64,000 nt of DNA from Algoriphagus aestuariicola (GCF_017254835.1 NZ_JAFKCW010000002.1:434001-498000); one strand, 5' to 3'; counted from the stretch's first letter, positions 17,406 to 26,862 are shown. The notes: generated by a model from the letters alone, not told the origin. Translations and numbers: made by a program.

Positions 17406-20400
17406 TCAGGATATGCTGAGGCCATTTCTCAATTTATCCAGCTCCGAGAAAATTTTCGTTCCCTCATCGGCTGAAGACAGAGCTAGGCCCTTCAGCAAAA
17501 TATCCAAATGCTCCAGCTCAGCTTTTTGGTTGGACGGGCTCCCCGCAATAGCCCAAAGCTCTTGGTATGACTTTTTCACCTTTTCGGCTTTGTTTTCGCT
17601 AAATGAAAGGATCAGCTCGGACAGCATCAAATTGGACTCGGCAGCATAATCCCAGAAATCCTTTTTGGAACTTGTGGAAGAATTTACCGAATTTTTATAC
17701 CTAGAAATGAGCTTTGCCAAGCTCAACTTTGCCTTCCCTTCGACAAAATCCAAGCCCTCCCCAGTCACCAGTTCGTGAATTCTACCTAATTGCAGGCAAT
17801 TGTTGACCGCGTAGGAATCTGAAAAACCTTTGATTTTGGCGGCTTCAAAATACGCGTTCGCCGAATTGAGCAGCGTCTCTGTAAAAAGCACCTGTTCTTT
17901 GGATTTCAACAACATGAGTTTTCTTTTGTATGCACTCCCCAGAAGACTATACCGCTCAGAAGTCTTTCCTATCGCCAGCAAGCCCTGTAGCTTTTGGATA
18001 ATGTCGTCAATAGTAACTACCAAGTCTTCCAACTTCTCCCCACTTTGCAGCCGCTCAACTAGGTATTTGCCCGCAATGTTGCAATACTGTTCAATTGCTT
18101 TAAAACTAAAGCCAGCTCGCTCGTTCAGAAACAACTGCTCGTAGGACTTCTTGCACTTCGCATAATCCCCCAACTTGGCATAGACATCCGCCTGGTATTC
18201 GAGAATTCTGTCACTCGAAAGGTTAGCCTGCTGAAATCCCTCCTCTAGCTCACTGAGCCGCCTCTTTGCGACCTCGGGTGTCACATTCTTGGACTCCAGC
18301 TGGAAGCGAAGATTATCCAATTCGATCTCCACTTCCTCTTTGAGAAAGAAGCTTTTTCCTGGTTTGCTACCCGTCAATGGGCCATCGATCTTATAGAAAG
18401 GATCGCCGTAGCATTGATAGGCTCCCCAAGTGTTGGTACGGGCCTGATGGTTTTCGTAAACGTACTTTCTAGCCGACTTCACCGCTTCACCAAAAGCCGA
18501 GCCGCCAAGAAAGCACTCGTAAAATCTCTTACAGAAATCGAAGGCGGCGCTATCGTCCACAGCCCAACCCGCCACGATGACGGCCTTCACGCCAATTTCG
18601 ATAAGCTGGGTACCGATATTTGCCGCCAGCCTGTTTCTATTGTGTGTCATTTCCTCAGAGAAAGCATCTGTATGGCCCAGGTAACAACAGTTTACAAAAA
18701 CGAACTCCGGTACTTTGCTCAATTGGGCGATATCACTTGGAGTCAGGAAATAACCGTCGCCAATCACCATTCCAGTGGGCTTTTTGGGGTCGGCATTGAA
18801 TACGCCGTGTCCTGCAAGGTGGATGATTCTATAGTTTTGGGTAAAGAGCTTCAGGATAATTTGGGGTGCCGAATTGTTGATTAGCACTTCCGATGCGAAG
18901 CCCGCATCTTTCAGTTTTTCTGCCACATGGCTCGCCTCCCGCTCCGCTCCCTTTAGCTGGCTCATATATCCTTTCAAGTCGGGATCGCCAACCACAAAGG
19001 CCCTCTTGTCTTGAACGGTAGTCGAAAGCCTTCGGAAATTGGTGGTCGCCAGCTGCCTGACCATCCCTGAGTGGATGCAAAGTGGCATGCCGTTCAGATC
19101 TTCTTGGAGCATCTCCCAAGGGAAGTTCGCAGTTCGTTTGTCGAGCACCCAGGTGATGTTGTTTTGGCGCTTGAGATCCTCTTTGAATTCAAAGGGGATC
19201 AATTGCTCAAACATGGTTTTCGCAATCTCGGGCTCGTATTGATTTCGACGCGTCATGTCCACAAGCAGACTCTCAATATTTCTGACGTTGGTCAAAAGCG
19301 GGATTTCTTTTTCGCTTGCCCCGTTGGTAGCCAATGCCATGCGGATAGTTCTGCCAAAGCCTGTCTTGGACTCCTCGTCGATCGTCTCCTCGGTCACCTT
19401 GATACGTGTCCACCAGTCCGAAGTATTGTCATGTGGGATTCTTGACAAGCGTCCAATTTTCGGATTCAGCCAAAGATTGGGTACGCTGATGTTGAATTCC
19501 CGGCTTTCGTCCTGCTCGAGGTTTTTAACCGTCCTCAGTATGCCAAGCGCGCGATCTTGGTACAGTTCGATAATTTCGATTTCCTCGATGACCTTCACCT
19601 TGTTGTTGTAGGTCTTGCGAATATTACGGTTGGCATCCTGAATCCCCAAGATAATCGACCTGATGGAGGTATCACTGGAAAAACCGCCATAGGATGTCGC
19701 CAACGCGAGAATAGAGATGCCAAGCGTTTCGGTCTTTTTGGGAGCTTCTTTTTCTTTTGGCTGGGTAGTATCGTCATCGCGGATATTGCGGATCGTAAGG
19801 TATCGCGCCACTCCCTTGGAAACGGTCACCATCATCTGAAATGGTGTCAGCTCGCCCGGGACGCCAAATCCCACCACCACTGTGCCCTTGAATAACTTCT
19901 CCTCGGTAGTAATGTCCTTAGTCAAGACAATCTGATGAGTGCCGACAGGTCCGGGATAGAGTCCCAGACTCAACAGCCTCGAAAGCTCTCCTCCGAGCTT
20001 ACCATCAATGACTCGCTCTGTAGTCAAAATGGCGTCAAACTGGAAATGCCCAGCCAGCACCGGGTAGTCAGCATAGGTGAGATCTCCATGACAGACCTTA
20101 ACTTGGATCGGAGCTTCGTGCTCCCGCTCCTCTCCCTCTCCACCGATACCCAGCAGCGTTGCCACCGTATTCTGCTCACTGATATCAAAAACCTCCTCTT
20201 CCTTGGCAGGAAAGCTTTTTTCATCACCCCGTCCAACAGGAAGTGCATTTTGGAGACGGCCCGTTTTACCCTGGGTCAGGATGTCCTCGATTGCCCCAAA
20301 GATTTTCTTTTCTGCCGAAAGCGAGCCGTGGGTCACATTCGCATAGTATAGGTGCTTAGACTCTACGATCCCTTTGGGTATGCCACTTTCCCAAGTCACA

Positions 20401-22793
20401 CTTTCATCGCCACGGTTTGTTTGATAGAAATGGAGTTTTTCATCCTTGATTTCCAGATCACAAATCGTCGATTTTTTCTTGCGGCTTTGCCCGGCGATGT
20501 AATAGATATTTTCGTAGCTGATCTTACTTTCCTGCTGGAGGATCAGCTCTTGGTATTTGCCAAAAGTCTTCAGGTCACTGTCATTTGGAATCGGCCAAGA
20601 ATCGTCTCCCGAGGCTTTGCGCAGCTTTTCCCAAAACTTCCTGTCGGAAAAGTCATGCTTGCCCGACTTGTTGATCGGAAGCAGCGCGAGGATGCCGGGG
20701 AAATTGACAAAGACGCTCATCAAGTCCTTGGAAGTATTGGTGATGTCTATTTTGCCCAGTAGCTTGATGATTCCGTCCCTGCCGAAAAGGACGTAAGGAA
20801 TCCTGTATGAGCCACCCAAAGGTGAGCCAAGGAATAGAATCTTGAATCCGGGTCGATCATTCAGTTGCTTGTAAGTATCAGGATGATAAAGAATAAAATC
20901 CCGGATCAGCACCCCTCCCATGCTATGCCCAATCATCTTGATGGTTTGCCCGAGCTTCATCAGTTCGAGGATTTTGGTATTCAAAAGCTTGGCATTGCCC
21001 TCCATACCGAGCCTCCAGTCAAATGGAAAGGCGACCACATCGTAGTTTTTGCTTAAATACTCACCCAGCTTCTCATAGGAGGTTTTGATCAGTGAATCCG
21101 CTGAAATCCCATCAATATCAGAAGGAAGCAGGTACTTCAAATCCCCGGTCAAAAACCGGGTATATTTTATCCAAAGCAAATCCTGGCTGTCTCGCAGGTT
21201 GGATCCCATGATGCCTGGCAACAGGATCAAAATCGGCTTCTTGCCGCTGATGTCTGTTCCCTTGTACACTCCCCCTTCCAGAAACAAGCCACCACGTTCT
21301 TGGCTCCGGTAGTCACCCCGGAGGAAGGTAATCCCATCCGTTCTGCTTTTGCCAGCAAACTCCTCAGGGTTGCCAAACAAGGCAGCCTGGATCATCTTTC
21401 TTACCCTCGGCGTCTTAAAATATTTGATGTGATCGATCTCGCCGGTTTCCTCCATATACAGGAAGACGTTGCCGGGCTTTCGCTTTGCGCCAAATTCCAT
21501 ACTGGCGGTATCCACTACTAGGTCGTTTTTACCCCGGAAAAAGAATTTGCCCACGAGCACGACGAGGCTCTTCAGCGAAACACTCAACTCACTGCTGCCT
21601 GCCACCACAATCAGCTTGGAATTAATCTCCAAAGCTGTTGCTTGGTAATTGAGGACCTTGATAAATGGCGACTCGGGATTCATGGATTCCAGTCCGGGAA
21701 GTACGGCGACATCGTCTTTGGTCTCGATCGACGCCAACACCAACTCCTTCATCGTGGCAAATATCGGATTGGATACGCTGCCGATGGCTGTTCCCAAAAG
21801 ATTGATGATTACATTCAGGAACATATCCAGTCGCTTGGACGCGAGCGTGGTCCCATTTGCCGGACAAGCCACCCGGACGACGCGATCGACCGTGATCTTT
21901 TTCTTGGAGATCAGGTCAGCGATTTTTTGGATCGTATCGAGATCTTCTTCCCGGTCATTGTCTTTGAGGACTTTCTTTTCCGTATCTCCGAAGCCCTCTG
22001 CGTGGGAAGCAAACCGTGCGAACAAATCTCCCACCAGGCCTCCACGGGAGTGCGTTACCAGATCGAGCGTAATACCAGCTGGCAGTATTTCCAGACCTGC
22101 TAACACATTTTCCAAAGGACTGCAGGTCAGCGTGCGATGCTGCAGCGCCAACAGGTTATTTTTGCCATAGAATTCAACCATCGCCTTCCACTCCGGCGTG
22201 CCTTTCATCTCCGCAAAAGACCCCAAAGTGGAAGAGCCTGTTCCGTGGATGAAAAAAAGGCACTTTTTACCCAAGTCCACTTTTGAAAAATCGGCTAAGC
22301 CCAAATCAAAATCCTCACTGACAGAGAGCACGACTGCCGCCCCATCGTCTTCAAAGGTTTTTCCGGCATATTTCAACGCCGAATTTTCCGCCTTTGTCGC
22401 AAGCTGCCGAATACCTGGACGGATCACCTGGTTTTTCACAAAAACCTTGGCCGCTTTGATGACTACAGATTGGACCAAGCTCCTATCCTGCTCATCGGTC
22501 TCGATCTGTCCAGAGAGATATACTTCGTCTCCGTCCCCACCCCGCTTGAGTTCCTTGGCGAAAATCTGCTTGATGGATTCGGCATCTCCGAGCCAAACCG
22601 AGTTGTCCTCAAAATTCAACTCCAATACTTCATCATCCCCGAGCTCGACGATTTGCTCCGGTACATCGCTGCGAGTTGAGCTTTCGACTGTGAATATCCT
22701 GCTGATGTTGTAGTAGCCCATCGCCTGGTCTTCAGCTTGGGAAATTTCCTTGGGCAGTTCTTGGCCTCTAAGCCTGATCTTGAAAGTTGACAT
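17406..22793 (-). CDS. giant alpha/beta-hydrolase-CHAT protease fusion protein
   Basis: A 1795-residue cytoplasmic protein without signal or membrane segments. Seen in order: an N-terminal region without recognised motifs (1-170); hydrolase 1 (about 175-460) with oxyanion motif FIHGTG at 181-186 and nucleophile elbow THSRGG, S249; hydrolase 2 (about 518-830), LCAT/lipase-like, with LLPGIMGSNL, FPFDWR at 589-594, GHSMGG (S624) and candidate His H822; a linker domain (about 893-1000) with GLYPGPVGT and VVVGFGVPGELT; a CHAT caspase-like protease (about 1255-1475) with H1329 in HLAGHG and C1370 in VNCCYLG; then a helical TPR-like tail (1480-1795). All three active sites look intact. It is followed by the TIR-like gene. 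Function is unknown; a sensor-effector role in defence is inference. Confidence 0.82.
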   Translation of the reverse strand: MSTFKIRLRGQELPKEISQAEDQAMGYYNISRIFTVESSTRSDVPEQIVELGDDEVLELNFEDNSVWLGDAESIKQIFAKELKRGGDGDEVYLSGQIETDEQDRSLVQSVVIKAAKVFVKNQVIRPGIRQLATKAENSALKYAGKTFEDDGAAVVLSVSEDFDLGLADFSKVDLGKKCLFFIHGTGSSTLGSFAEMKGTPEWKAMVEFYGKNNLLALQHRTLTCSPLENVLAGLEILPAGITLDLVTHSRGGLVGDLFARFASHAEGFGDTEKKVLKDNDREEDLDTIQKIADLISKKKITVDRVVRVACPANGTTLASKRLDMFLNVIINLLGTAIGSVSNPIFATMKELVLASIETKDDVAVLPGLESMNPESPFIKVLNYQATALEINSKLIVVAGSSELSVSLKSLVVLVGKFFFRGKNDLVVDTASMEFGAKRKPGNVFLYMEETGEIDHIKYFKTPRVRKMIQAALFGNPEEFAGKSRTDGITFLRGDYRSQERGGLFLEGGVYKGTDISGKKPILILLPGIMGSNLRDSQDLLWIKYTRFLTGDLKYLLPSDIDGISADSLIKTSYEKLGEYLSKNYDVVAFPFDWRLGMEGNAKLLNTKILELMKLGQTIKMIGHSMGGVLIRDFILYHPDTYKQLNDRPGFKILFLGSPLGGSYRIPYVLFGRDGIIKLLGKIDITNTSKDLMSVFVNFPGILALLPINKSGKHDFSDRKFWEKLRKASGDDSWPIPNDSDLKTFGKYQELILQQESKISYENIYYIAGQSRKKKSTICDLEIKDEKLHFYQTNRGDESVTWESGIPKGIVESKHLYYANVTHGSLSAEKKIFGAIEDILTQGKTGRLQNALPVGRGDEKSFPAKEEEVFDISEQNTVATLLGIGGEGEEREHEAPIQVKVCHGDLTYADYPVLAGHFQFDAILTTERVIDGKLGGELSRLLSLGLYPGPVGTHQIVLTKDITTEEKLFKGTVVVGFGVPGELTPFQMMVTVSKGVARYLTIRNIRDDDTTQPKEKEAPKKTETLGISILALATSYGGFSSDTSIRSIILGIQDANRNIRKTYNNKVKVIEEIEIIELYQDRALGILRTVKNLEQDESREFNISVPNLWLNPKIGRLSRIPHDNTSDWWTRIKVTEETIDEESKTGFGRTIRMALATNGASEKEIPLLTNVRNIESLLVDMTRRNQYEPEIAKTMFEQLIPFEFKEDLKRQNNITWVLDKRTANFPWEMLQEDLNGMPLCIHSGMVRQLATTNFRRLSTTVQDKRAFVVGDPDLKGYMSQLKGAEREASHVAEKLKDAGFASEVLINNSAPQIILKLFTQNYRIIHLAGHGVFNADPKKPTGMVIGDGYFLTPSDIAQLSKVPEFVFVNCCYLGHTDAFSEEMTHNRNRLAANIGTQLIEIGVKAVIVAGWAVDDSAAFDFCKRFYECFLGGSAFGEAVKSARKYVYENHQARTNTWGAYQCYGDPFYKIDGPLTGSKPGKSFFLKEEVEIELDNLRFQLESKNVTPEVAKRRLSELEEGFQQANLSSDRILEYQADVYAKLGDYAKCKKSYEQLFLNERAGFSFKAIEQYCNIAGKYLVERLQSGEKLEDLVVTIDDIIQKLQGLLAIGKTSERYSLLGSAYKRKLMLLKSKEQVLFTETLLNSANAYFEAAKIKGFSDSYAVNNCLQLGRIHELVTGEGLDFVEGKAKLSLAKLISRYKNSVNSSTSSKKDFWDYAAESNLMLSELILSFSENKAEKVKKSYQELWAIAGSPSNQKAELEHLDILLKGLALSSADEGTKIFSELDKLRNGLSIS

Positions 22794-23108
22794 GATGTAA
22801 GAGATTCTTAAAAACGGTGGAAAAAACGCCGAGCCTGCCAGCCAAACTAAAAATCCTCTCCGCTCACAGGCCGATAAGTGAAAGATTCACAAACAATTAA
22901 ATCTAGAAAGTTATTCGGTCGGATGCAATATGAAAATTGGGAGTTTTCAGACTTCGCAATGCTGAAATTCTGCTCCTTTTCAAAAAATAAAAATAAGTTC
23001 TTAACCCCGAGAGGCAAGGCCACACCGAAATAGATTCTAATGCCTTATCTCCAAAAAACCATCAACTAGAAATCCTGATTTACTCAAAATCTACCCTACC
23101 CAATAAAA
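22794..23108. other. intergenic region upstream of the CHAT-hydrolase operon
   Basis: This 315-base region is AT-rich and must hold the promoter of the CHAT-hydrolase operon and the 3' end of the GH13 transcript. No full TTTG/TAnnTTTG pair, palindrome or strong terminator hairpin was found. Confidence 0.4.
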
Positions 23109-24668
23109 CTACTGGCTCAGAAACACCCGGCTTGCATTCCCCTTCAACTTCACCGCGCCTGAAACCAGCTCAGCTTCCCCCAACCCAAAAATGTGGCTAT
23201 CAAATCCCTCGGGAATCGGCACTTCTATTTCCTCCTTGCCCAAGTTGTGAACTATATAGGCCTGTTGGCTGCCCAGACGTCTAAAATAGACCATCGCTGA
23301 CTTAGGCAATTCACCTGTAGGTAGATCCAAGCTTCCGATAGCAAGGGCGGGATGAGAATTGCGCAGTGCAATCAGGCTCTTATAATGGTGAAAATAGCTA
23401 TTGGGATCTTTTCGTTGCAGCTCAAGCGGCGTGACCGTAGAATCCGTGCTGTATTTAGCCGTTATCCATTGCGTGCGCCCCCTGTCCTTTGTCTTCTCAT
23501 CCCACAAAAATGGCTCTCGAATGTGCTCATCCGGCTTCAATCCCAGCATACCAATCTCTTCCCCATAGTATAAATAAGGCGCGCCGGGCATGGTAAGCAA
23601 AACGGCGATTGCCTGCTTATACTTGGCCGGGTCAGAACCCAGCTCATTGAGAAGGCGAGGCTGGTCATGGTTGGATGAGATAGTTGCGTCGATAAAAGTT
23701 GGCGTTACACCCTGGTAATAATCCAAGAGCTCCTTCTGCATACGGGGTAGCAGCATCCCCTCTCCCTCGTTCATGGCTTTGATCAAAGTGTAGTGAAAGT
23801 CAAAGTTAAACAATGCGGGCAAGCCTGGCAGGTAAGGCGCAACGATTTCCTTTTTGTCATACACCTCTCCCACAAGATAGATATCCGGCTTGATGGATTC
23901 CATCTCTGCGCGAAATTCACCCCAAAACTCATGGTTGTCCAAGGGCCTGTCATCCGGAAAAATATGCTTGGCGGCATCTAGTCTAAAACCGTCAACCCCC
24001 ACTTCCTCCAGCCAAAATCTACCGATTCCATAGATTTCCTCCCGTACCTTTGGATTGTCAAAATTCAAATCCGGCATTCCTCCCCAGAAAAATCCATAGT
24101 AGAAATCCTCTCCTGAACCCGGGTCATGCCATTGACGAATGTTGTCCGAATCGAGCGTCACGGTTTTCTTGTCCAAAAAATCGGCAATAGTGTCCTTTTG
24201 GGCCCATACGTAGTAATCCCGATAGGGATTTTCCCGACCGGTCTTAGCTTCGAGAAACCAAGGGTGCTCGCTGCTGGTGTGGTTGATGATCAGGTCGATC
24301 ACGATCTTGATGTCCCGCTTGTGTGCCTCAGAGACAAGTTTCTTGAAATCCTCCATCGTCCCATAGTCTGGATGCACCGCCTTGTAGTCGGTGACGTCGT
24401 ATTTGTGATAAGTCGGCGAAGGCATGATCGGCATAAACCATATCGCATTGGCTCCCAGCTCCTTTACATAATCCAGCTTTTGTGACACCCCATTAAAATC
24501 CCCGATGCTGTCCCCATTGGAGTCGTAGAAGGACTGGACAAAAATCTCGTACGTAATGCCTGCGTTTGGCCAATAATTTTCGACTTCTGGCATTGACTGT
24601 GTTGATTCGCTACAGGATAAACTAAAGGCAGTAGTCAAAATAGATAAGATCAGAAGGGATTTTTTCAT
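23109..24668 (-). CDS. GH13 alpha-amylase family lipoprotein
   Basis: A 519-residue protein with a lipobox (FSLSC, Cys19), so probably anchored in the envelope. The (beta/alpha)8 barrel shows the four GH13 regions: DLIINH at 125-130, GFRLDAAKH with nucleophile D231, LVGEVYD with acid/base E268, and SSNHDQ with D335. The C-terminal 75 residues match the small beta-sandwich domain. It resembles oligo-1,6-glucosidase/alpha-glucosidase types that cut short alpha-glucans. It stands alone, not linked to the SusCD pair, and is separated from the aldolase gene by that gene's terminator. Confidence 0.92.
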   Translation of the reverse strand: MKKSLLILSILTTAFSLSCSESTQSMPEVENYWPNAGITYEIFVQSFYDSNGDSIGDFNGVSQKLDYVKELGANAIWFMPIMPSPTYHKYDVTDYKAVHPDYGTMEDFKKLVSEAHKRDIKIVIDLIINHTSSEHPWFLEAKTGRENPYRDYYVWAQKDTIADFLDKKTVTLDSDNIRQWHDPGSGEDFYYGFFWGGMPDLNFDNPKVREEIYGIGRFWLEEVGVDGFRLDAAKHIFPDDRPLDNHEFWGEFRAEMESIKPDIYLVGEVYDKKEIVAPYLPGLPALFNFDFHYTLIKAMNEGEGMLLPRMQKELLDYYQGVTPTFIDATISSNHDQPRLLNELGSDPAKYKQAIAVLLTMPGAPYLYYGEEIGMLGLKPDEHIREPFLWDEKTKDRGRTQWITAKYSTDSTVTPLELQRKDPNSYFHHYKSLIALRNSHPALAIGSLDLPTGELPKSAMVYFRRLGSQQAYIVHNLGKEEIEVPIPEGFDSHIFGLGEAELVSGAVKLKGNASRVFLSQ

Positions 24669-24768
24669 AATACTTACATTACTAACAAGCTACGGCAATT
24701 CTTCTTAATCTCCGCCCTATACGGCTACTCGGGGTGACAACTAAACTTCTTTGCTCACCCAAGCCCAC

Positions 24769-24797
24769 AAAAAAAGTCACCCTTTTCAGGTGACTTT
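24769..24797 (-). terminator. terminator of the aldolase gene
   Basis: On the minus strand AAAGTCACC pairs with GGTGACTTT (24797-24789 and 24781-24773, 7-base loop) and is followed by a T-run. It lies about 20 bases after the fbaA stop codon. Confidence 0.85.
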
Positions 24798-24817
24798 CTT
24801 CTTCATCGCATCTAGGA

Positions 24818-25879
24818 TTAGTTTCTGCCAATCGCATTCAGCATGTCAAAGGCGAGCTCGAGACGCTTTACAAAGTTCTCTTCACCCTTTCTCAGCCAGT
24901 TGCGTGGATCGTAATATTTCTTATTTGGACTGTCAGCGCCTTCTGGATTGCCCAGCTGGGTTTGCAGATAGCCTTCATTTTTCTTATAAAAATTAAGAAT
25001 TCCTTCCCACATAGCCCACTGCATATCAGTATCGATATTCATCTTGATCGAACCGTAGGAATTGGCTTCACGGATTTCTTCAACGGACGAACCGGACCCG
25101 CCATGGAACACGAAGTTCAAAGGTTTCCCATTTGTACCATAATTTGCGTTGATGTAGTCCTGTGAGTTTTTCAGGATAATAGGTTTCAGGCTGACGTTGC
25201 CCGGCTTGTAAACGCCGTGCACGTTGCCAAACGCCGCAGCTATCGTGAATAGATCGCCAATCTTCTTCAAGTGCTCGTAGGCATAGGCTACCTCTTCAGG
25301 CTGGGTGTACAGGCGAGAGGAATCCACGTCGGAATTGTCCACTCCATCTTCTTCGCCACCAGTCACTCCAAGCTCGATTTCGATGGCCATCTGAAGCTTG
25401 GTAAACTCAGCAAAGTATTTGGAAGAGATTTCGACGTTTTCGTGCAATGGCTCTTCGGAGAGATCCAGCATGTGGGAGCTAAAAAGCGGCTTTTTGTAGG
25501 CGGCATAGTAAGCTTTGCCAGCTTCAAGCAATCCGTCTATCCAAGGCAAAAGCTTCAATGCCGCATGGTCGGTATGCAAAATCACCGGAACGCCATAGGC
25601 TTCGGCCATTTGGTGTACATGTTGCGCGCCGGAGATTCCTCCAGCGATGCTAGCCTGTTGTTTGTCATTGGGAAGGCTTTTTCCCGCAAAAAACTGTGCT
25701 CCGCCGTTTGAAAACTGAATGATGACAGGAGAATTTACCTTTTTGGCTGTTTCCAATACCGCATTGACGGAATTGGTCCCGATCACGTTGACCGCAGGAT
25801 AGGCAAATTCGTTTTCCTTTGCGTAAGCATAAAGGTCTTTAAGCTCTTCCCCGTATTTTACTCCAGGCTTGAATTTCAT
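24818..25879 (-). CDS. fbaA: class II fructose-bisphosphate aldolase
   Basis: A 353-residue protein of the E. coli FbaA type (long class IIA form). Seen are the Zn/substrate segments VILHTDHAALKLLPWIDG (His pair near residue 107-110), ELGVTGGEEDGVD, NVHGVYKPGNV, FHGGSGSS and the Schiff-independent catalytic region MNIDTDMQW. It cleaves fructose-1,6-bisphosphate to DHAP and glyceraldehyde-3-phosphate in glycolysis and runs in reverse in gluconeogenesis. Single-gene transcript: its own promoter (25947-25980) and terminator are visible. Confidence 0.95.
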   Translation of the reverse strand: MKFKPGVKYGEELKDLYAYAKENEFAYPAVNVIGTNSVNAVLETAKKVNSPVIIQFSNGGAQFFAGKSLPNDKQQASIAGGISGAQHVHQMAEAYGVPVILHTDHAALKLLPWIDGLLEAGKAYYAAYKKPLFSSHMLDLSEEPLHENVEISSKYFAEFTKLQMAIEIELGVTGGEEDGVDNSDVDSSRLYTQPEEVAYAYEHLKKIGDLFTIAAAFGNVHGVYKPGNVSLKPIILKNSQDYINANYGTNGKPLNFVFHGGSGSSVEEIREANSYGSIKMNIDTDMQWAMWEGILNFYKKNEGYLQTQLGNPEGADSPNKKYYDPRNWLRKGEENFVKRLELAFDMLNAIGRN

Positions 25880-25946
25880 AGTGTTTTAGGTTTGATTTTT
25901 TTCTTCTGAGAAGCACCAATAGGTCTTCTCTCGACATGGAAAGCAC

Positions 25947-25980
25947 CAAAGATAGAAATCCCAGCCTGATTTCTTCCAAA
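25947..25980 (-). promoter_or_regulatory. candidate fbaA promoter
   Basis: On the minus strand TTTG (25980-25977), 22 bases, TATCTTTG (25954-25947): both Bacteroidota elements at acceptable spacing. Transcription would start about 60 bases before the start codon. Confidence 0.55.
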
Positions 25981-26171
25981 GTGAAAGTCTAAAATGTTGT
26001 ATGGGGCTTGGCTTTCCGCTCCCATAGTACGATTGTAGCCAGCGACAAAACACTCCTGCCGCGCCAGCAAGGATGAAAGTTAGATTTGATTCATGACTGA
26101 CTGAAGGTCGCTCCTTGGCATTTGCTATCAAAAAACCGGGGCCCTACGCCAACTTGCCACCCGACAAAAAC

Positions 26172-26203
26172 AAAAAAGTTCATAGCCCTTTGGACTATGA
26201 ACT
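26172..26203 (-). terminator. terminator of the cold-shock gene
   Basis: Stem AGTTCATAG/CTATGAACT (26177-26185 and 26195-26203) with T-rich tail on the minus strand (A-run 26172-26177). It lies about 90 bases after the cold-shock stop codon. Confidence 0.75.
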
Positions 26204-26293
26204 AAAGTCGGACCGATGCTAACCGGTGGAGTTGAACTTAGAAAAAACCGGCCTGCAATAGTCCGAGAATCCTATTTTCAAGATGCAAAGATC

Positions 26294-26485
26294 TTAGGCG
26301 ATCTTTACATTCACTGCATTCATCCCTTTTTTGCCACGCTCAGTATCATAAGAAACTGTGTCGCCTTCACGGATCTTGTCGATCAGGCCGCTAACGTGTA
26401 CAAAAATCTCCTCCTTTGAGGAATTGTCAACTATGAAGCCAAATCCCTTGGCCTCGTTGAAGAATTTTACTGTTCCAGTATTCAT
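26294..26485 (-). CDS. CspA-family cold-shock protein
   Basis: A 63-residue single cold-shock domain with both RNA-binding motifs, KGFGFI (RNP1, residues 13-18) and IFVHVS (RNP2, residues 27-32). These proteins bind single-stranded RNA and DNA and melt mRNA structure. A minus-strand TAGCTTTG box at 26532-26525 would give a 5' leader of roughly 35 bases, shorter than the long leaders of enterobacterial cspA genes. It has its own terminator. Confidence 0.95.
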   Translation of the reverse strand: MNTGTVKFFNEAKGFGFIVDNSSKEEIFVHVSGLIDKIREGDTVSYDTERGKKGMNAVNVKIA

Positions 26486-26862
26486 TGGTAAAATTTGATA
26501 TTATTAATTGGCTATTCGCCGACTCAAAGCTAAGAGTATAAAAAGTATAAAACTGATTTTCAGCGATTTTTATAAGCTTTTTTTTGAAAAAAGCCTGTTT
26601 TTCGACTGATATCCATGCTTGTGCGACTAAGATTTAAAAGAATACCGAGCCTAAGATCTCCGAAGTTAGGCGAACACCCCCCTGTTAAACACACCTTTCC
26701 GTACACTTTGAGAGACTGATTCAGACCAGGCTTGGCAATCCCGCTTCGAAAAAAAACACAAATTTATTTGCAACCGAATGGTTTCTTGTCTTAAATTAGC
26801 AACCGAATGGTTTCCCAATCTGCCTTTTTTGGGAAGCCATATTTTGAAACCGGAACTTCACT
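26486..26862. other. intergenic region with cspA and arsR promoters
   Basis: Divergent promoter region. The left end carries the cold-shock -7 box (26525-26532); the right end carries the arsR promoter and paired operators (26767-26814). The middle (26540-26760) shows no gene or clear structure. Confidence 0.5.
26767..26814 (+). promoter_or_regulatory. arsR promoter with two direct-repeat operators
   Basis: GCAACCGAATGGTTTC occurs twice, at 26770-26785 and 26799-26814, centres 29 bases apart (about three DNA turns). Each core AACC-GAAT-GGTT is an inverted repeat, as expected for a dimeric repressor. TTTG (26767-26770), 21 bases, TAAATTAG (26792-26799) form a near-consensus promoter, so one site lies between the two boxes and the other at the transcription start. 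Autorepression by the ArsR protein is the likely meaning. Confidence 0.65.

Larger units (their letters stand above)
25880..26293. other. intergenic region between fbaA and the cold-shock gene
   Basis: Holds the fbaA promoter (25947-25980) and the cold-shock gene terminator (26172-26203). Short open frames here (25876-26131) look like chance: they have no recognisable protein features and overlap the promoter. Confidence 0.5.

Noticed and set aside
23109-24668. GH13 amylase as part of the SusCD locus
   Set aside because: It is separated from susC by about 7 kb, including the complete CHAT/TIR-like operon, and so is not an operon member.
25876-26131. Two overlapping short open frames upstream of fbaA
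   Set aside because: They lie across the candidate fbaA promoter, have low-complexity or odd composition and show no domain or signal.
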